A stretch of 8,419 nucleotides of DNA from Bacteroidaceae bacterium (GCA_900768625.1 CAAGDO010000327.1:1-8419), one strand, 5' to 3'; shown: positions 1 through 6,708, counted from the stretch's first letter. Notes: a model not told the origin generated them from the letters alone. Numbers and translations are program-made.

Positions 1-102
1 AACGGTCCAAACGTTCTAGCGGGCACCATAGTAACCGCGAGTGAGCTTGAGGATTCTCTTACGCTTTGCTCTTGAAGCTACGTGATTTACTGATCTTGGC
101 AT
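1..102 (-). CDS. rplT: 50S ribosomal protein L20, N-terminal 34 codons, with in-frame TAG
   Basis: L20 binds 23S rRNA early in assembly of the large subunit. The minus strand from the ATG at 100-102 reads MPRSVNHVASRAKRKRILKL, then TRGYYGAR, a stop, and NVWTV. This matches the Bacteroidetes L20 N-terminus, where the segment is normally GARKNVWTV. Codon 29 (positions 16-18) is TAG instead of a lysine codon; AAG to TAG is one change, and the frame continues correctly on both sides. The rest of the gene lies beyond the window edge. It follows rpmI in the usual infC-rpmI-rplT order. Upstream of the ATG is an A-rich stretch (acaacaaa) with no Shine-Dalgarno, as is usual in this phylum. Identity is secure. 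Whether the stop is real cannot be told from here: base error near a contig end, pseudogene, or recoding are all possible. Confidence 0.88.
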
Positions 103-236
103 TTTGTTGTAACATTTTGGAAGTTAGCGCCGTCTCGCGTTAGGATTAAGTTTGCGCGACGAACTTGTGGGCTAAACATCCGGTTAGACTTTTGTGTGAG
201 ATGAAAAGATTTTGTTGTGCTTCCCAATCAAGAGAA
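103..236 (-). other. rpmI-rplT spacer, possible L20 leader
   Basis: These 134 bases separate the rpmI stop from the rplT start and hold no ORF and no TTTG/TAnnTTTG promoter that I can see. At 131-161 there is an imperfect hairpin: 4 bp (CGTC with GACG), one mismatch, then 3 to 4 bp around a roughly 13-nt loop. In other phyla L20 represses its own operon through a structured leader. Whether this spacer does the same is only a guess from its length and position. Confidence 0.3.
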
Positions 237-434
237 TTAACGGAGGCAGAGGAGTTCGCGTACCTGACGAACGTTGGTGCTGTCAACGAGAGCAGCGTGG
301 TCGAGGTTGCGCTTCTGCTTCTTGGTCTTCTTGGTCAGAATGTGACTGTGGTAAGCGTGATGTCTTTTGATCTTACCTGTTCCGGTGAGAACGAAACGCT
401 TCTTTGCACCAGAATTAGTCTTTACTTTTGGCAT
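237..434 (-). CDS. rpmI: 50S ribosomal protein L35
   Basis: L35 is a small, very basic protein of the large ribosomal subunit. The 65 residues match the normal family length. They begin MPKVKTNSGAKKRFVLTGTG, the conserved N-terminus, followed by KIKRHHAYHSHILTKKTKKQ and KRNL, the rRNA-contacting basic core. The gene ends LLCLR then TAA, close to the LLC-basic ending I associate with Bacteroidetes L35. It lies 123 bp downstream of infC and 134 bp upstream of rplT. No promoter of the TTTG/TAnnTTTG type is visible in the infC-rpmI gap, so it is probably transcribed from the infC promoter. There is no Shine-Dalgarno; an A-rich stretch precedes the ATG. Confidence 0.97.
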   Translation of the reverse strand: MPKVKTNSGAKKRFVLTGTGKIKRHHAYHSHILTKKTKKQKRNLDHAALVDSTNVRQVRELLCLR

Positions 435-557
435 TTTCTTTTGAGTTTAATTGATTATTGAAAACTGCGGCTACGTGAGATACCGAACGTAGCGCGCTAG
501 TATTTTTGCTATAGGGGAGGGAAGTGTGCACATGATTCCATGTCGCACGTCCTGGCT
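435..557 (-). other. infC-rpmI spacer with two hairpins
   Basis: The spacer holds two inverted repeats. Right after the infC stop, 526-548 forms GTGC-ACATG / CATGT-c-GCAC, a 9-bp stem with one bulged base and a 4-base loop. At 470-493, GCTACGT pairs perfectly with ACGTAGC (7 bp, 10-nt loop). Neither is followed by a T-run in the direction of transcription, so neither looks like a normal terminator. They could be RNA-processing or stabilising structures within the infC-rpmI-rplT mRNA. Confidence 0.4.
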
Positions 558-1232
558 TTAGAAGTCTTCGCCTTCAACGAAAGGACCGGTGTATTCCTTC
601 TTGGCCTTCACCTGAGGTGCCTTCTTTGCGGGTTTAGCCTCTTCGGCTACGGTTTCTTCCGTTTCTGCAGAAGTTTCCTTCTTGGGAGCGGGGGTCTTCT
701 TCGGAGCGATGAAGATGATCATGCGCTTACCTTCAAGCACAGGCATCTGTTCCACCTTTCCGTACTCTTCCAAATCGTTGGCAAAACGGAGGAGGAGCAC
801 TTCGCCCTGTTCCTTGAAAAGGATGGAGCGTCCACGGAAGAATACGTAGGCTTTCACCTTGTCACCTTCCGAGAGGAATTCCTTCGCATGCTTCAGTTTG
901 AAGTTGTAGTCATGCTCATCGGTTTGCGGTCCGAATCGGATTTCTTTCACTTCAATCTTCACCTGCTTGGCCTTCAGTTCCTTCTGGCGCTTCTTCTGCT
1001 GGTAGAGGAACTTGGAGTAGTTGATCAGACGGCAAACAGGAGGAACGGCATTGGGGGATATTTCAACCAGGTCAACACCCTTCTGCTGAGCCAACTGAAC
1101 GGCTTGGCGGGTGGGCATTACTTCTGATTCTACGTCGTCGCCTACGATACGTACTTCCCGGCAGCGAATCTGTTCGTTGATGCGGTGCTGGGGTTTATTT
1201 TTGTCGCGGCGTGGTTTTTGCGGTGCTGGCAT
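558..1232 (-). CDS. infC: Translation initiation factor IF-3 with long C-terminal tail
   Basis: IF-3 binds the 30S subunit, blocks premature 50S joining and checks the start codon and initiator tRNA. The N-terminal domain (about residues 16-86) starts at HRINEQIR and contains VDLVEISPNAVPPVCRL and the DYSKF-like NYSKF. The C-terminal domain (about 92-178) holds KEIRFGPQTDEHDYNFKLKH, GDKVKAYVFFRGR and LEGKRMIIFIAPKK. Residues 179-224 are an extra tail rich in K, E, A, P and T, ending VEGEDF. The total of 224 aa is longer than the roughly 180 aa of E. coli IF-3. The ATG at 1230-1232 gives a short basic extension (MPAPQKPRRDKNKP) before the domain. No in-frame AUU start, as used for autoregulation in E. 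coli, stands out. The gene has its own promoter about 115 bp upstream and is followed by rpmI and rplT. Confidence 0.97.
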   Translation of the reverse strand: MPAPQKPRRDKNKPQHRINEQIRCREVRIVGDDVESEVMPTRQAVQLAQQKGVDLVEISPNAVPPVCRLINYSKFLYQQKKRQKELKAKQVKIEVKEIRFGPQTDEHDYNFKLKHAKEFLSEGDKVKAYVFFRGRSILFKEQGEVLLLRFANDLEEYGKVEQMPVLEGKRMIIFIAPKKTPAPKKETSAETEETVAEEAKPAKKAPQVKAKKEYTGPFVEGEDF

Positions 1233-1347
1233 TAATTGTCTGTAATTGAGTTTGTAAGCATACTGGAGTGATACCGAGGGCCTGTCGGCACATATGGTTT
1301 TTCACCCTGTAGACCACAATTTTCTTTTGTCTTGATTTAATCGGCTG

Positions 1348-1378
1348 CAAATTTACGTCATCTTTTTAGATGGACAAA
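1348..1378 (-). promoter_or_regulatory. Bacteroidetes-type promoter for infC-rpmI-rplT
   Basis: On the minus strand a TTTG (1375-1378) is followed by exactly 19 nt and then TAAATTTG (1348-1355). This is a perfect match to the Bacteroidetes primary sigma consensus (-33 TTTG, -7 TAnnTTTG). It lies about 115 bp upstream of the infC ATG and downstream of the thrS stop, so it can drive the three translation genes separately from thrS. Confidence 0.8.
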
Positions 1379-1441
1379 GTGTTTTGCCTCCTTTTTTGCT
1401 GATTTTATAGCAATTTAGTGGTGTAAAGCCACTGTAAGCCA

Positions 1442-1508
1442 ATGTGCCAATGCTTCTTGCGGGGCATTTTGCGTGGGCAAAGTGCTCCCGTTCGTAGCAT
1501 TGGCACAT
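1442..1508. repeat. Long two-part hairpin between thrS and infC
   Basis: ATGTGCCAATGCT (1442-1454) is the perfect reverse complement of 1496-1508. Inside, 1460-1471 pairs with 1478-1490 (about 12 bp with one bulged T and one G-T pair) around a 6-base loop. The two stems are joined by a roughly symmetrical internal loop. The whole forms one 67-nt folded unit. The G-T pairs make it slightly more stable as plus-strand RNA; they become A-C mismatches on the minus strand. It could be a 3' structure of the thrS mRNA, a REP-type palindrome or part of a small RNA. Confidence 0.65.
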
Positions 1509-1576
1509 GTAAACCGTTGAGCAAGAGAGTGGGGGAACGATGTATTTTTGCTGCTCCCTTTATTTCTCTGTCAGGA

Positions 1577-3520
1577 TCAATAGTCTTTGGTCATTTCGGC
1601 CACTTCATCGTTCACCTTCTTGGCAAACTCGTCGATGGTCATGGTACCCTGGTCGCCTTCGCCCTGCTTACGCACGGCCACCTTGTCTTCTGCGGCTTCC
1701 TTCTCACCGACAACGATCAGATAAGGAATATGCTTCATTTCGTTGTCGCGGATCTTGCGGCCAATCTTTTCCGAGCGGTCGTCCACGATGGTGCGAACAT
1801 CCTGAGCTTCAAGCTGCTCTTTCACCTTCTGAGCGTAGTCGTTGTACTTGTCAGAGATGGGGAGGATAGCCACCTGGTCGGGAGTGAGCCACAAGGGGAA
1901 GTGTCCGGCAGTGTGCTCGATGAGCACAGCCACGAAGCGCTCCATTGAACCGAAGGGTGCACGGTGAATCATCACCGGACGGTGCTTCTGGTTGTCAGCG
2001 CCAGTATACTCGAGCTGGAAGCGTTCGGGCAAGTTGTAGTCCACCTGAATCGTACCCAGCTGCCAGCGGCGTCCGAGAGCGTCCTTCACCATGAAGTCAA
2101 GCTTGGGACCATAAAATGCAGCTTCGCCGTATTCCACGCGAGCGGGCAGACCCTTCTCTTTGCAAGCCTCGATGATGGCCTGTTCGGCGCGTTCCCAGTT
2201 CTCTTCTGAACCGATATACTTTTCCCGGTTCACTTTGTCACGCAGAGAAATCTGAGCTTCAAACTTGTCGAAATTCAAAGCCTTGAAGATGATCATGATG
2301 ATATCCATCACGCGGAGGAACTCATCCTTCACCTGTTCGGGAGCACAGAAGATGTGTGCATCATCCTGAGTAAAGCCACGTACACGCGTCAGTCCGTGGA
2401 GCTCACCGCTCTGTTCGTAGCGGTAGACCGTACCGAATTCAGCGCAGCGGAAAGGCAGTTCCTTGTAAGAACGGGGCTTCCATGAGAAAATGGCGCAGTG
2501 GTGGGGGCAGTTCATCGGCTTGAGCATATACTCTTCCCCCTCTTCCGGAGTGTGGATTGGCTGGAAGGAGTCCTTACCATATTTTGCGTAGTGACCTGAA
2601 GTCACGTAGAGGTTCTTCGAACCGATGTGGGGGGTCATCACCTGCTCGTAGCCGTAGCGCTTCTGAATTTTCTTGAGGAAATCCTCCAGACGGAGACGGA
2701 GAGCCGTACCCTTCGGCAGCCACATGGGAAGACCCTTACCCACGAGGTCGGAGAACATGAAGAGTTCCATTTCCTTACCGATCTTACGGTGGTCGCGGCG
2801 CTTGGCCTCTTCCATCATCTGTAGATATTCATCGAGCAGTTTCTTTTTGGGGAAGCTGATACCATAGACGCGAGTCATCATCGGACGCTTTTCGTCGCCG
2901 CGCCAGTAGGCAGAGCTCACAGCCGTCACCTTCACAGCCTTGATCGGAGCAGTGTTGAGCAAGTGCGGGCCACGGCAGAGGTCGGTGTAGTCACCCTGCG
3001 TATAGGTCGTGATATGTCCGTCCTCGAGTTCCTCGATCAGTTCGTTCTTGTAAGTCTGTCCGCGTTCGCCGAAGAATTTGATGGCATCCGTCTTGCTGAT
3101 GTCCTTGCGCACGAGCGGTTCCTTCTTCTGCACGAGTTCAGCCATCTTCTTCTCGATTTTGGGGAAGTCAGATTCGCTGATAACAACGCCTTCGGGCGGC
3201 ATTACGTCGTAGTAGAAACCGTTTTCGATGGCGGGGCCGATACCGAATTGAGTGCCGGGCCAAAGTTCCTGCATAGCTTCAGCCATGAGGTGGGCAGAGG
3301 TATGCCAGAATGCGTGTTTGCCTTCCTCATCGTCCCATTTGTAGAGGTTGATGGTGGCATCTTCAGTTATAGGGCGGTTGAGCTCGACAGTTTCACCGTT
3401 CACGCCGCAAGCCAGCACATCCTGAGCGAGGCGCTGTGAAATGCTTTCGGCAATCTGGAGACCCGTTACTCCGCTTTCATATTCGCGTACGGAGCCGTCG
3501 GGAAAAGTGATCTTAATCAT
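1577..3520 (-). CDS. thrS: Threonine--tRNA ligase
   Basis: ThrRS charges tRNA-Thr in the cytoplasm and edits mischarged Ser-tRNA. The 647 aa are full length. Domains in order: TGS (1-60, MIKITFPDGS onward); second additional/editing domain (about 65-225) with HTSAH (73-77) and CRGPH (182-186), the metal-binding-type residues of the editing site; class II catalytic core (about 245-540) with MNCPHH (C338), H389 (in DDAHIF) and H519 (MIHRAP), the expected zinc ligands; and the motif 2 region RYEQSGELHGLTRVRGFTQD. The anticodon-binding domain is 545-647 (VAILPISDKY, RSEKIGRKIRDNEMKHIPY). The ATG at 3518-3520 starts the TGS domain exactly and lies about 27 nt below the predicted transcription start. 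It is upstream of infC and shares a divergent region with nhaC. No key residue is missing. Confidence 0.98.
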   Translation of the reverse strand: MIKITFPDGSVREYESGVTGLQIAESISQRLAQDVLACGVNGETVELNRPITEDATINLYKWDDEEGKHAFWHTSAHLMAEAMQELWPGTQFGIGPAIENGFYYDVMPPEGVVISESDFPKIEKKMAELVQKKEPLVRKDISKTDAIKFFGERGQTYKNELIEELEDGHITTYTQGDYTDLCRGPHLLNTAPIKAVKVTAVSSAYWRGDEKRPMMTRVYGISFPKKKLLDEYLQMMEEAKRRDHRKIGKEMELFMFSDLVGKGLPMWLPKGTALRLRLEDFLKKIQKRYGYEQVMTPHIGSKNLYVTSGHYAKYGKDSFQPIHTPEEGEEYMLKPMNCPHHCAIFSWKPRSYKELPFRCAEFGTVYRYEQSGELHGLTRVRGFTQDDAHIFCAPEQVKDEFLRVMDIIMIIFKALNFDKFEAQISLRDKVNREKYIGSEENWERAEQAIIEACKEKGLPARVEYGEAAFYGPKLDFMVKDALGRRWQLGTIQVDYNLPERFQLEYTGADNQKHRPVMIHRAPFGSMERFVAVLIEHTAGHFPLWLTPDQVAILPISDKYNDYAQKVKEQLEAQDVRTIVDDRSEKIGRKIRDNEMKHIPYLIVVGEKEAAEDKVAVRKQGEGDQGTMTIDEFAKKVNDEVAEMTKDY

Positions 3521-3552
3521 AGTCGTTAGCGTATGTTGTTTGCAATTGCTTG

Positions 3553-3583
3553 CAAAGATAGTGCAAATCGGGTGAAGAACAAA
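3553..3583 (-). promoter_or_regulatory. Bacteroidetes-type promoter for thrS
   Basis: On the minus strand TTTG (3580-3583), a 19-nt spacer and TATCTTTG (3553-3560) match the Bacteroidetes consensus perfectly. The predicted transcription start, near 3546, gives thrS a leader of only about 27 nt. That is too short for a T-box or an attenuator of the kind found on synthetase genes in other phyla. Confidence 0.85.
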
Positions 3584-3597
3584 ACGAAAGACAGAAA

Positions 3598-3626
3598 GAC
3601 TTTCGGATTTGTTCTTCCGAAGGGTC
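3598..3626. repeat. Inverted repeat upstream of the thrS promoter
   Basis: TTCGGA (3602-3607) pairs with TCCGAA (3616-3621) around an 8-base loop, extended by GAC (3598-3600) with GTC (3624-3626) across a small bulge. It sits about 15 bp upstream of the thrS -33 element, in the 275-bp divergent thrS/nhaC region, and could be a regulator-binding site. No known operator is recognised. Confidence 0.35.
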
Positions 3627-3740
3627 GCTCATCTGGTTTTTCAGGAACGTCTGGTCGGGATATGGTGAGTAAACGTAATTGTAGTGCTCAGCGTAATATT
3701 TTCCTCATTTATTTCTCGCATTCAGGTTCGTTTCTTTACC

Positions 3741-3770
3741 TTTGTAGTCTTGGAAATTTTGTTAACTTTG
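3741..3770 (+). promoter_or_regulatory. Bacteroidetes-type promoter for nhaC
   Basis: TTTG (3741-3744), an 18-nt spacer and TAACTTTG (3763-3770) on the plus strand match the Bacteroidetes consensus, with the spacer one base short of 19. The predicted transcription start near 3777 is about 20 nt ahead of the GTG start of the antiporter gene, which supports that start. Confidence 0.75.
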
Positions 3771-3795
3771 CATCTGAAAACAAAAACTATAACAA

Positions 3796-5139
3796 GTGAA
3801 CCACCCAACTTCACCCTCCACCCTTCGCCGTCAGCGGCCTCGTCGTCGCGGATGGCTAGCCCTGTTGCCCCTGGTGCTGCTCGCAGTGCTGATGTGTGCC
3901 TTTGGCACCCTTATGGGCGATTTCTCCAAAGTGCCGATGACCATTGTGTTCCTCCTTGTCAGTGTGGCCTCGTTTCTCACCCTCCGCGGATACAGCATGG
4001 AGGAACGCGTTGAAACCTTCTCACGCGGAGCAGGCAGTAAGGAGCTGCTCCTCATGGTCTGGATCTTTGTGCTGGCCGGTGCTTTTGCCAAATCCGCCCA
4101 AGCCATGGGAGCCGTCAGCGCCACTGTTGACCTCACCATGTCCTGTCTCCCTGAGAGCATGCTCCTTGGCGGTCTTTTTGTGGCAGCCTGCATCGTTTCG
4201 CTCTGCATGGGCACCTCCGTAGGTACGATTGTTGCCCTCGTCCCCGTAGCTGCAGAAATGAGCGGACGCATCGAAACCCCCGTCCCCCTGATGGTAGCAG
4301 CCGTAGTCGGTGGCGCCTTCTTCGGCGACAATCTCTCCTTCATCTCCGACACCACCGTTGCCGCCACCCGCACGCAGGAATGTTCCATGCGCGATAAGTT
4401 CCGCACCAATTTCCGTATCGTCCTTCCCGCAGCCCTGGTCTGCCTCGCCATCTATGTCGTGATGGGATACCAACATGGCGCCTCCGCCGGTGTGGCCCAT
4501 GATTCCCTGCATCTCTGGCGCGTCCTTCCCTATCTGGCCGTGCTCGTCACAGCCATCTGCGGTCTGAATGTCCTCCTGTCACTCACCCTCGGACTCGTGT
4601 TGACAGGCCTCGTAGGAGCCCTCGACGGCACCCTCACCTTTGCCGGATGGATCAGTTCCATGGCCGAAGGCATCGGCGGCATGGGTGAACTCATCCTCAT
4701 CTCCATGATGGCCGGTGGCCTGCTCGCTGTCGTGCGCAAAGCAGGCGGTGTGACCTATATGGTGAGAGGCATCACGCGTCGCGTACATTCCCGTCGTGGT
4801 GCAGAAGTCTGCATCGGAGCCCTCGTCTCGCTCACCAACCTCTGTACGGCCAACAACACCGTAGCCATTCTCTCCGTCGGCTCCATCGTCAAGGACATCG
4901 CCGTGCGTTATGGCGTAGACCGCCGCCGTTCAGCCAGTTTGCTCGACATCTTCTCCTGCGTCGTGCAAGGCATCATCCCCTATGGTGCACAGCTGCTGAT
5001 GGCCAGCGGATTGGCCTTGGTGAGCCCCATGGCCATCATCCCCTATCTCTACTATCCCATGCTGCTCGCTGCCGCCGCATTCGTCAGCATCGCCTTCAGC
5101 CGTGAGAAAGCAGTGAAGAAACACCATGTTGAGGTCTGA
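3796..5139 (+). CDS. nhaC: NhaC-family Na+/H+ antiporter
   Basis: This is a predicted inner-membrane secondary transporter that exchanges Na+ for H+ (pH and sodium homeostasis). Of its 447 aa, residues 1-19 are a short basic cytoplasmic start. Hydrophobic segments lie at about 19-38, 47-64, 83-104, 120-137, 141-153, 164-176, 205-224, 243-280, 298-314, 336-366, 385-410 and 413-433, some holding more than one helix. Family-like motifs are GTSVGT (139-144), GGAFFGDNLSFISDTT (172-187), TANNTVAI (351-358) and IPYGAQ (394-399). The GDxxSxxSDTT motif is typical of the NhaC family. The start is GTG (3796-3798), the only one that fits the promoter and keeps the first membrane segment; the next in-frame ATG is codon 33. 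It stands alone, divergent from thrS and convergent with the PPIase operon. The ion specificity is inferred from family only; related members carry organic acids. Confidence 0.88.
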   Translation: MNHPTSPSTLRRQRPRRRGWLALLPLVLLAVLMCAFGTLMGDFSKVPMTIVFLLVSVASFLTLRGYSMEERVETFSRGAGSKELLLMVWIFVLAGAFAKSAQAMGAVSATVDLTMSCLPESMLLGGLFVAACIVSLCMGTSVGTIVALVPVAAEMSGRIETPVPLMVAAVVGGAFFGDNLSFISDTTVAATRTQECSMRDKFRTNFRIVLPAALVCLAIYVVMGYQHGASAGVAHDSLHLWRVLPYLAVLVTAICGLNVLLSLTLGLVLTGLVGALDGTLTFAGWISSMAEGIGGMGELILISMMAGGLLAVVRKAGGVTYMVRGITRRVHSRRGAEVCIGALVSLTNLCTANNTVAILSVGSIVKDIAVRYGVDRRRSASLLDIFSCVVQGIIPYGAQLLMASGLALVSPMAIIPYLYYPMLLAAAAFVSIAFSREKAVKKHHVEV

Positions 5140-5157
5140 GACGGGCCATCCCAACAG

Positions 5158-5251
5158 CTCTTCCAGTCGTCTTGGCTGACGCTAACTCCAAGTGAATATG
5201 ACTCTCTCGTTCTTCCATCATCCCCAGCATGAAGTCAGTCCAACGGAAGAG
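5158..5251. repeat. Imperfect inverted repeat in the nhaC 3' region
   Basis: CTCTTCC (5158-5164) pairs with GGAAGAG (5245-5251), then TTGGCTGAC (5172-5180) pairs with GTCAGTCCAA (5234-5243) with one bulged base. About 16 bp form in total, with a 7-base bulge and a loop of about 53 nt. It lies between the nhaC stop and the strong terminator, so it would fold in the 3' untranslated part of the nhaC mRNA. No known element is recognised. Confidence 0.35.
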
Positions 5252-5254
5252 AAC

Positions 5255-5312
5255 AAAAAAGGGAAACGCGTGATTATCGTCGTTGAACGGTAATCGCACG
5301 TTTCCCTTTTTT
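5255..5312. terminator. Bidirectional intrinsic terminator
   Basis: Two 22-base arms (5255-5276 and 5291-5312) pair with only one mismatch and one G-T pair, around a 14-base loop. The outer 14 bp (AAAAAAGGGAAACG / CGTTTCCCTTTTTT) are perfect. The A6 and T6 ends give a T-run on both strands. It lies 115 bp after the nhaC stop (plus) and 46 bp after the surA-like stop (minus), so it can end both convergent transcripts. Confidence 0.93.
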
Positions 5313-5358
5313 CTGTTTATGCTCGTAATGGAAGCAGAGTAGGGGTGTGTGCTTTTTT

Positions 5359-6708
5359 TTATTTCACCCAACCCTTATACTGGAATTCGCAGTTGCGCCA
5401 GTCAGGACTGATGCGCACATAAGTCGTGTTGATCTTATCCTGAATCCACTTCTCAATCTTTTCCTCACGGCGCTTGTTGACCACCACGTCGCGGAGAATC
5501 TGGAAATCTTCGGTGATGCTGGCCCGATGACCCTCGATGCGGTTCTTCAGGCGTACGATGGCACACACCGTCTGTCCCTTCTCGTTCGTCATGCGGAAAG
5601 CACGCGAAATCTGACCCACCTGCAACGTATCAACCACTTTCGCCACGTCCTGCGGGAGATCCTTCATCTGGAAGCGTGAGCTGATGGAGCGGTCCTCCAT
5701 ATTCACATTCGCCATGAGACCGTGGTTGTTGCGCGTATCCTTATCGTCGGAGAGCACGGCAGCCGCCTCGTCGAAGGTGAATTTCTTGTTGCGGATGTCA
5801 TCACCGATGGAGTCGAGATGAGCGATGTCGCGCTGGAACTCGCTCTCCTCAATCTGCGGCTTGAGCAAGATATGGCGCACGTTCACCTTGTCGCCACGTT
5901 TGTCGATCAGCTGGATGATGTGGAAGCCAAATTCCGTACGCACAATCTTCGACACCTTCTTCGGGTCGTTCAGAGAGAAAGCCACGTTGGCAAATTCAGG
6001 AACCCACTGGTTACGTCCCGTGTATCCCAGTTCGCCACCGTTTCGGGCCGAACCGTCCTCCGAGTAAAACTTTGCCAGCGTGGAAAAATCACTCTCGCCC
6101 GAGTTCACGCGGCGGGCAAATTCACGAAGGCGGCCCTCAATACGTTCCACCTCCGCACGCGACACCTGCGGCACCGTCGTGATGATCTGCACCTCCACCT
6201 GCGTCGGGATGAAAGGCAGCGAGTCGGCAGGAAGTTTCTGGAAATAATCGCGCACCTCAGCCGGTGTGGCCGTCACGCTCGAAGTCAGCTTCTGCTGCAC
6301 CTGCTGCACCATCTGTTCCTCGCGCGCCTGCTTCTTATACATCTCGCGCATCTGCGAAATCTTCATGTGAGCTTCCTGTTCGACGGCCTCGCGCGAACCA
6401 TAAGCCTGAATGTATCCATTGATGCGATTGTCAACGCTCGAGATGATGTCGCTCTCGCTCACCGTGATACTGTCGAGTTCCGCCTGATGCAGAAACAGCT
6501 TCTGGATAGCCATCTGCTCCGGAATCTTGCAGTAAGGATTATCCATCGAAATGCCACGCATATCGGCATTGATGCGCTGCTCTTCCACGTCGGAGAGGAG
6601 GATAGGCTCATCGCCCACCACCCATATGATTTCATCGACCACGTTCTTCTGTGCCGACGCAAAAAGCGGAAGCGCGGCGAAGAGCGGAAGGAGAATTTTC
6701 TTTGTCAT
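5359..6708 (-). CDS. surA: SurA-like periplasmic peptidyl-prolyl isomerase/chaperone, two parvulin domains
   Basis: This is a predicted exported folding helper for outer-membrane and periplasmic proteins. I chose the ATG at 6706-6708 (449 aa) because MTKKILLPLFAALPLFASAQ is a clear signal peptide, with likely cleavage after ASA. A longer reading from 6777 would put 23 non-signal residues first and overlap the upstream gene. Residues 21-165 resemble the helical SurA N-terminal domain (VVDEIIWVVGDEPILLSDVE). The first parvulin domain is about 170-272, with GGELGY and EFGFHIIQL (H263), but Q174 stands where a histidine is usual. The second, about 275-390, begins VRHILL (H279) but has A383 in place of the later histidine. 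A C-terminal helix and strand (395-449) follow, as in SurA. It is second in a two-gene operon, 43 bp after the other PPIase. E. coli SurA works mainly as a chaperone, and the altered sites fit that. Confidence 0.85.
   Translation of the reverse strand: MTKKILLPLFAALPLFASAQKNVVDEIIWVVGDEPILLSDVEEQRINADMRGISMDNPYCKIPEQMAIQKLFLHQAELDSITVSESDIISSVDNRINGYIQAYGSREAVEQEAHMKISQMREMYKKQAREEQMVQQVQQKLTSSVTATPAEVRDYFQKLPADSLPFIPTQVEVQIITTVPQVSRAEVERIEGRLREFARRVNSGESDFSTLAKFYSEDGSARNGGELGYTGRNQWVPEFANVAFSLNDPKKVSKIVRTEFGFHIIQLIDKRGDKVNVRHILLKPQIEESEFQRDIAHLDSIGDDIRNKKFTFDEAAAVLSDDKDTRNNHGLMANVNMEDRSISSRFQMKDLPQDVAKVVDTLQVGQISRAFRMTNEKGQTVCAIVRLKNRIEGHRASITEDFQILRDVVVNKRREEKIEKWIQDKINTTYVRISPDWRNCEFQYKGWVK

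Larger units (their letters stand above)
1233..1576. other. thrS-infC intergenic region (344 bp)
   Basis: There is no convincing gene here. Plus-strand open frames at its left-hand side run antisense into thrS and are shadows. The region contains the infC promoter (1348-1378), a small hairpin at 1417-1433 (AGTGG / CCACT, 7-nt loop) and the long hairpin 1442-1508. Predicted start of infC transcription near 1341 leaves a 5' leader of about 110 nt. A classic terminator with a T-run after the thrS stop is not evident. Confidence 0.7.

Noticed and set aside
165..461. Plus-strand open frame of 98 codons opposite rpmI
   Set aside because: It is antisense to a certain ribosomal protein gene and shows no family features.
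1442..1508. Reading the thrS-infC hairpin as a standard intrinsic terminator
   Set aside because: There is no T-run directly after the stem on either strand and the inner structure is more complex than usual.
3533..3799. Plus-strand open frame of 88 codons in the thrS/nhaC spacer
   Set aside because: It covers the thrS and nhaC promoters, runs into the nhaC start, has low-complexity unremarkable sequence and matches no family I know.
4021..4512. Minus-strand Gly/His/Asp-rich open frame opposite nhaC
   Set aside because: The composition is the mirror of the GC-rich third positions in nhaC; a shadow of the real gene.
5096..5371. Minus-strand open frame of 91 codons over the nhaC end
   Set aside because: It runs through the bidirectional terminator and antisense to nhaC; it is a chance frame.
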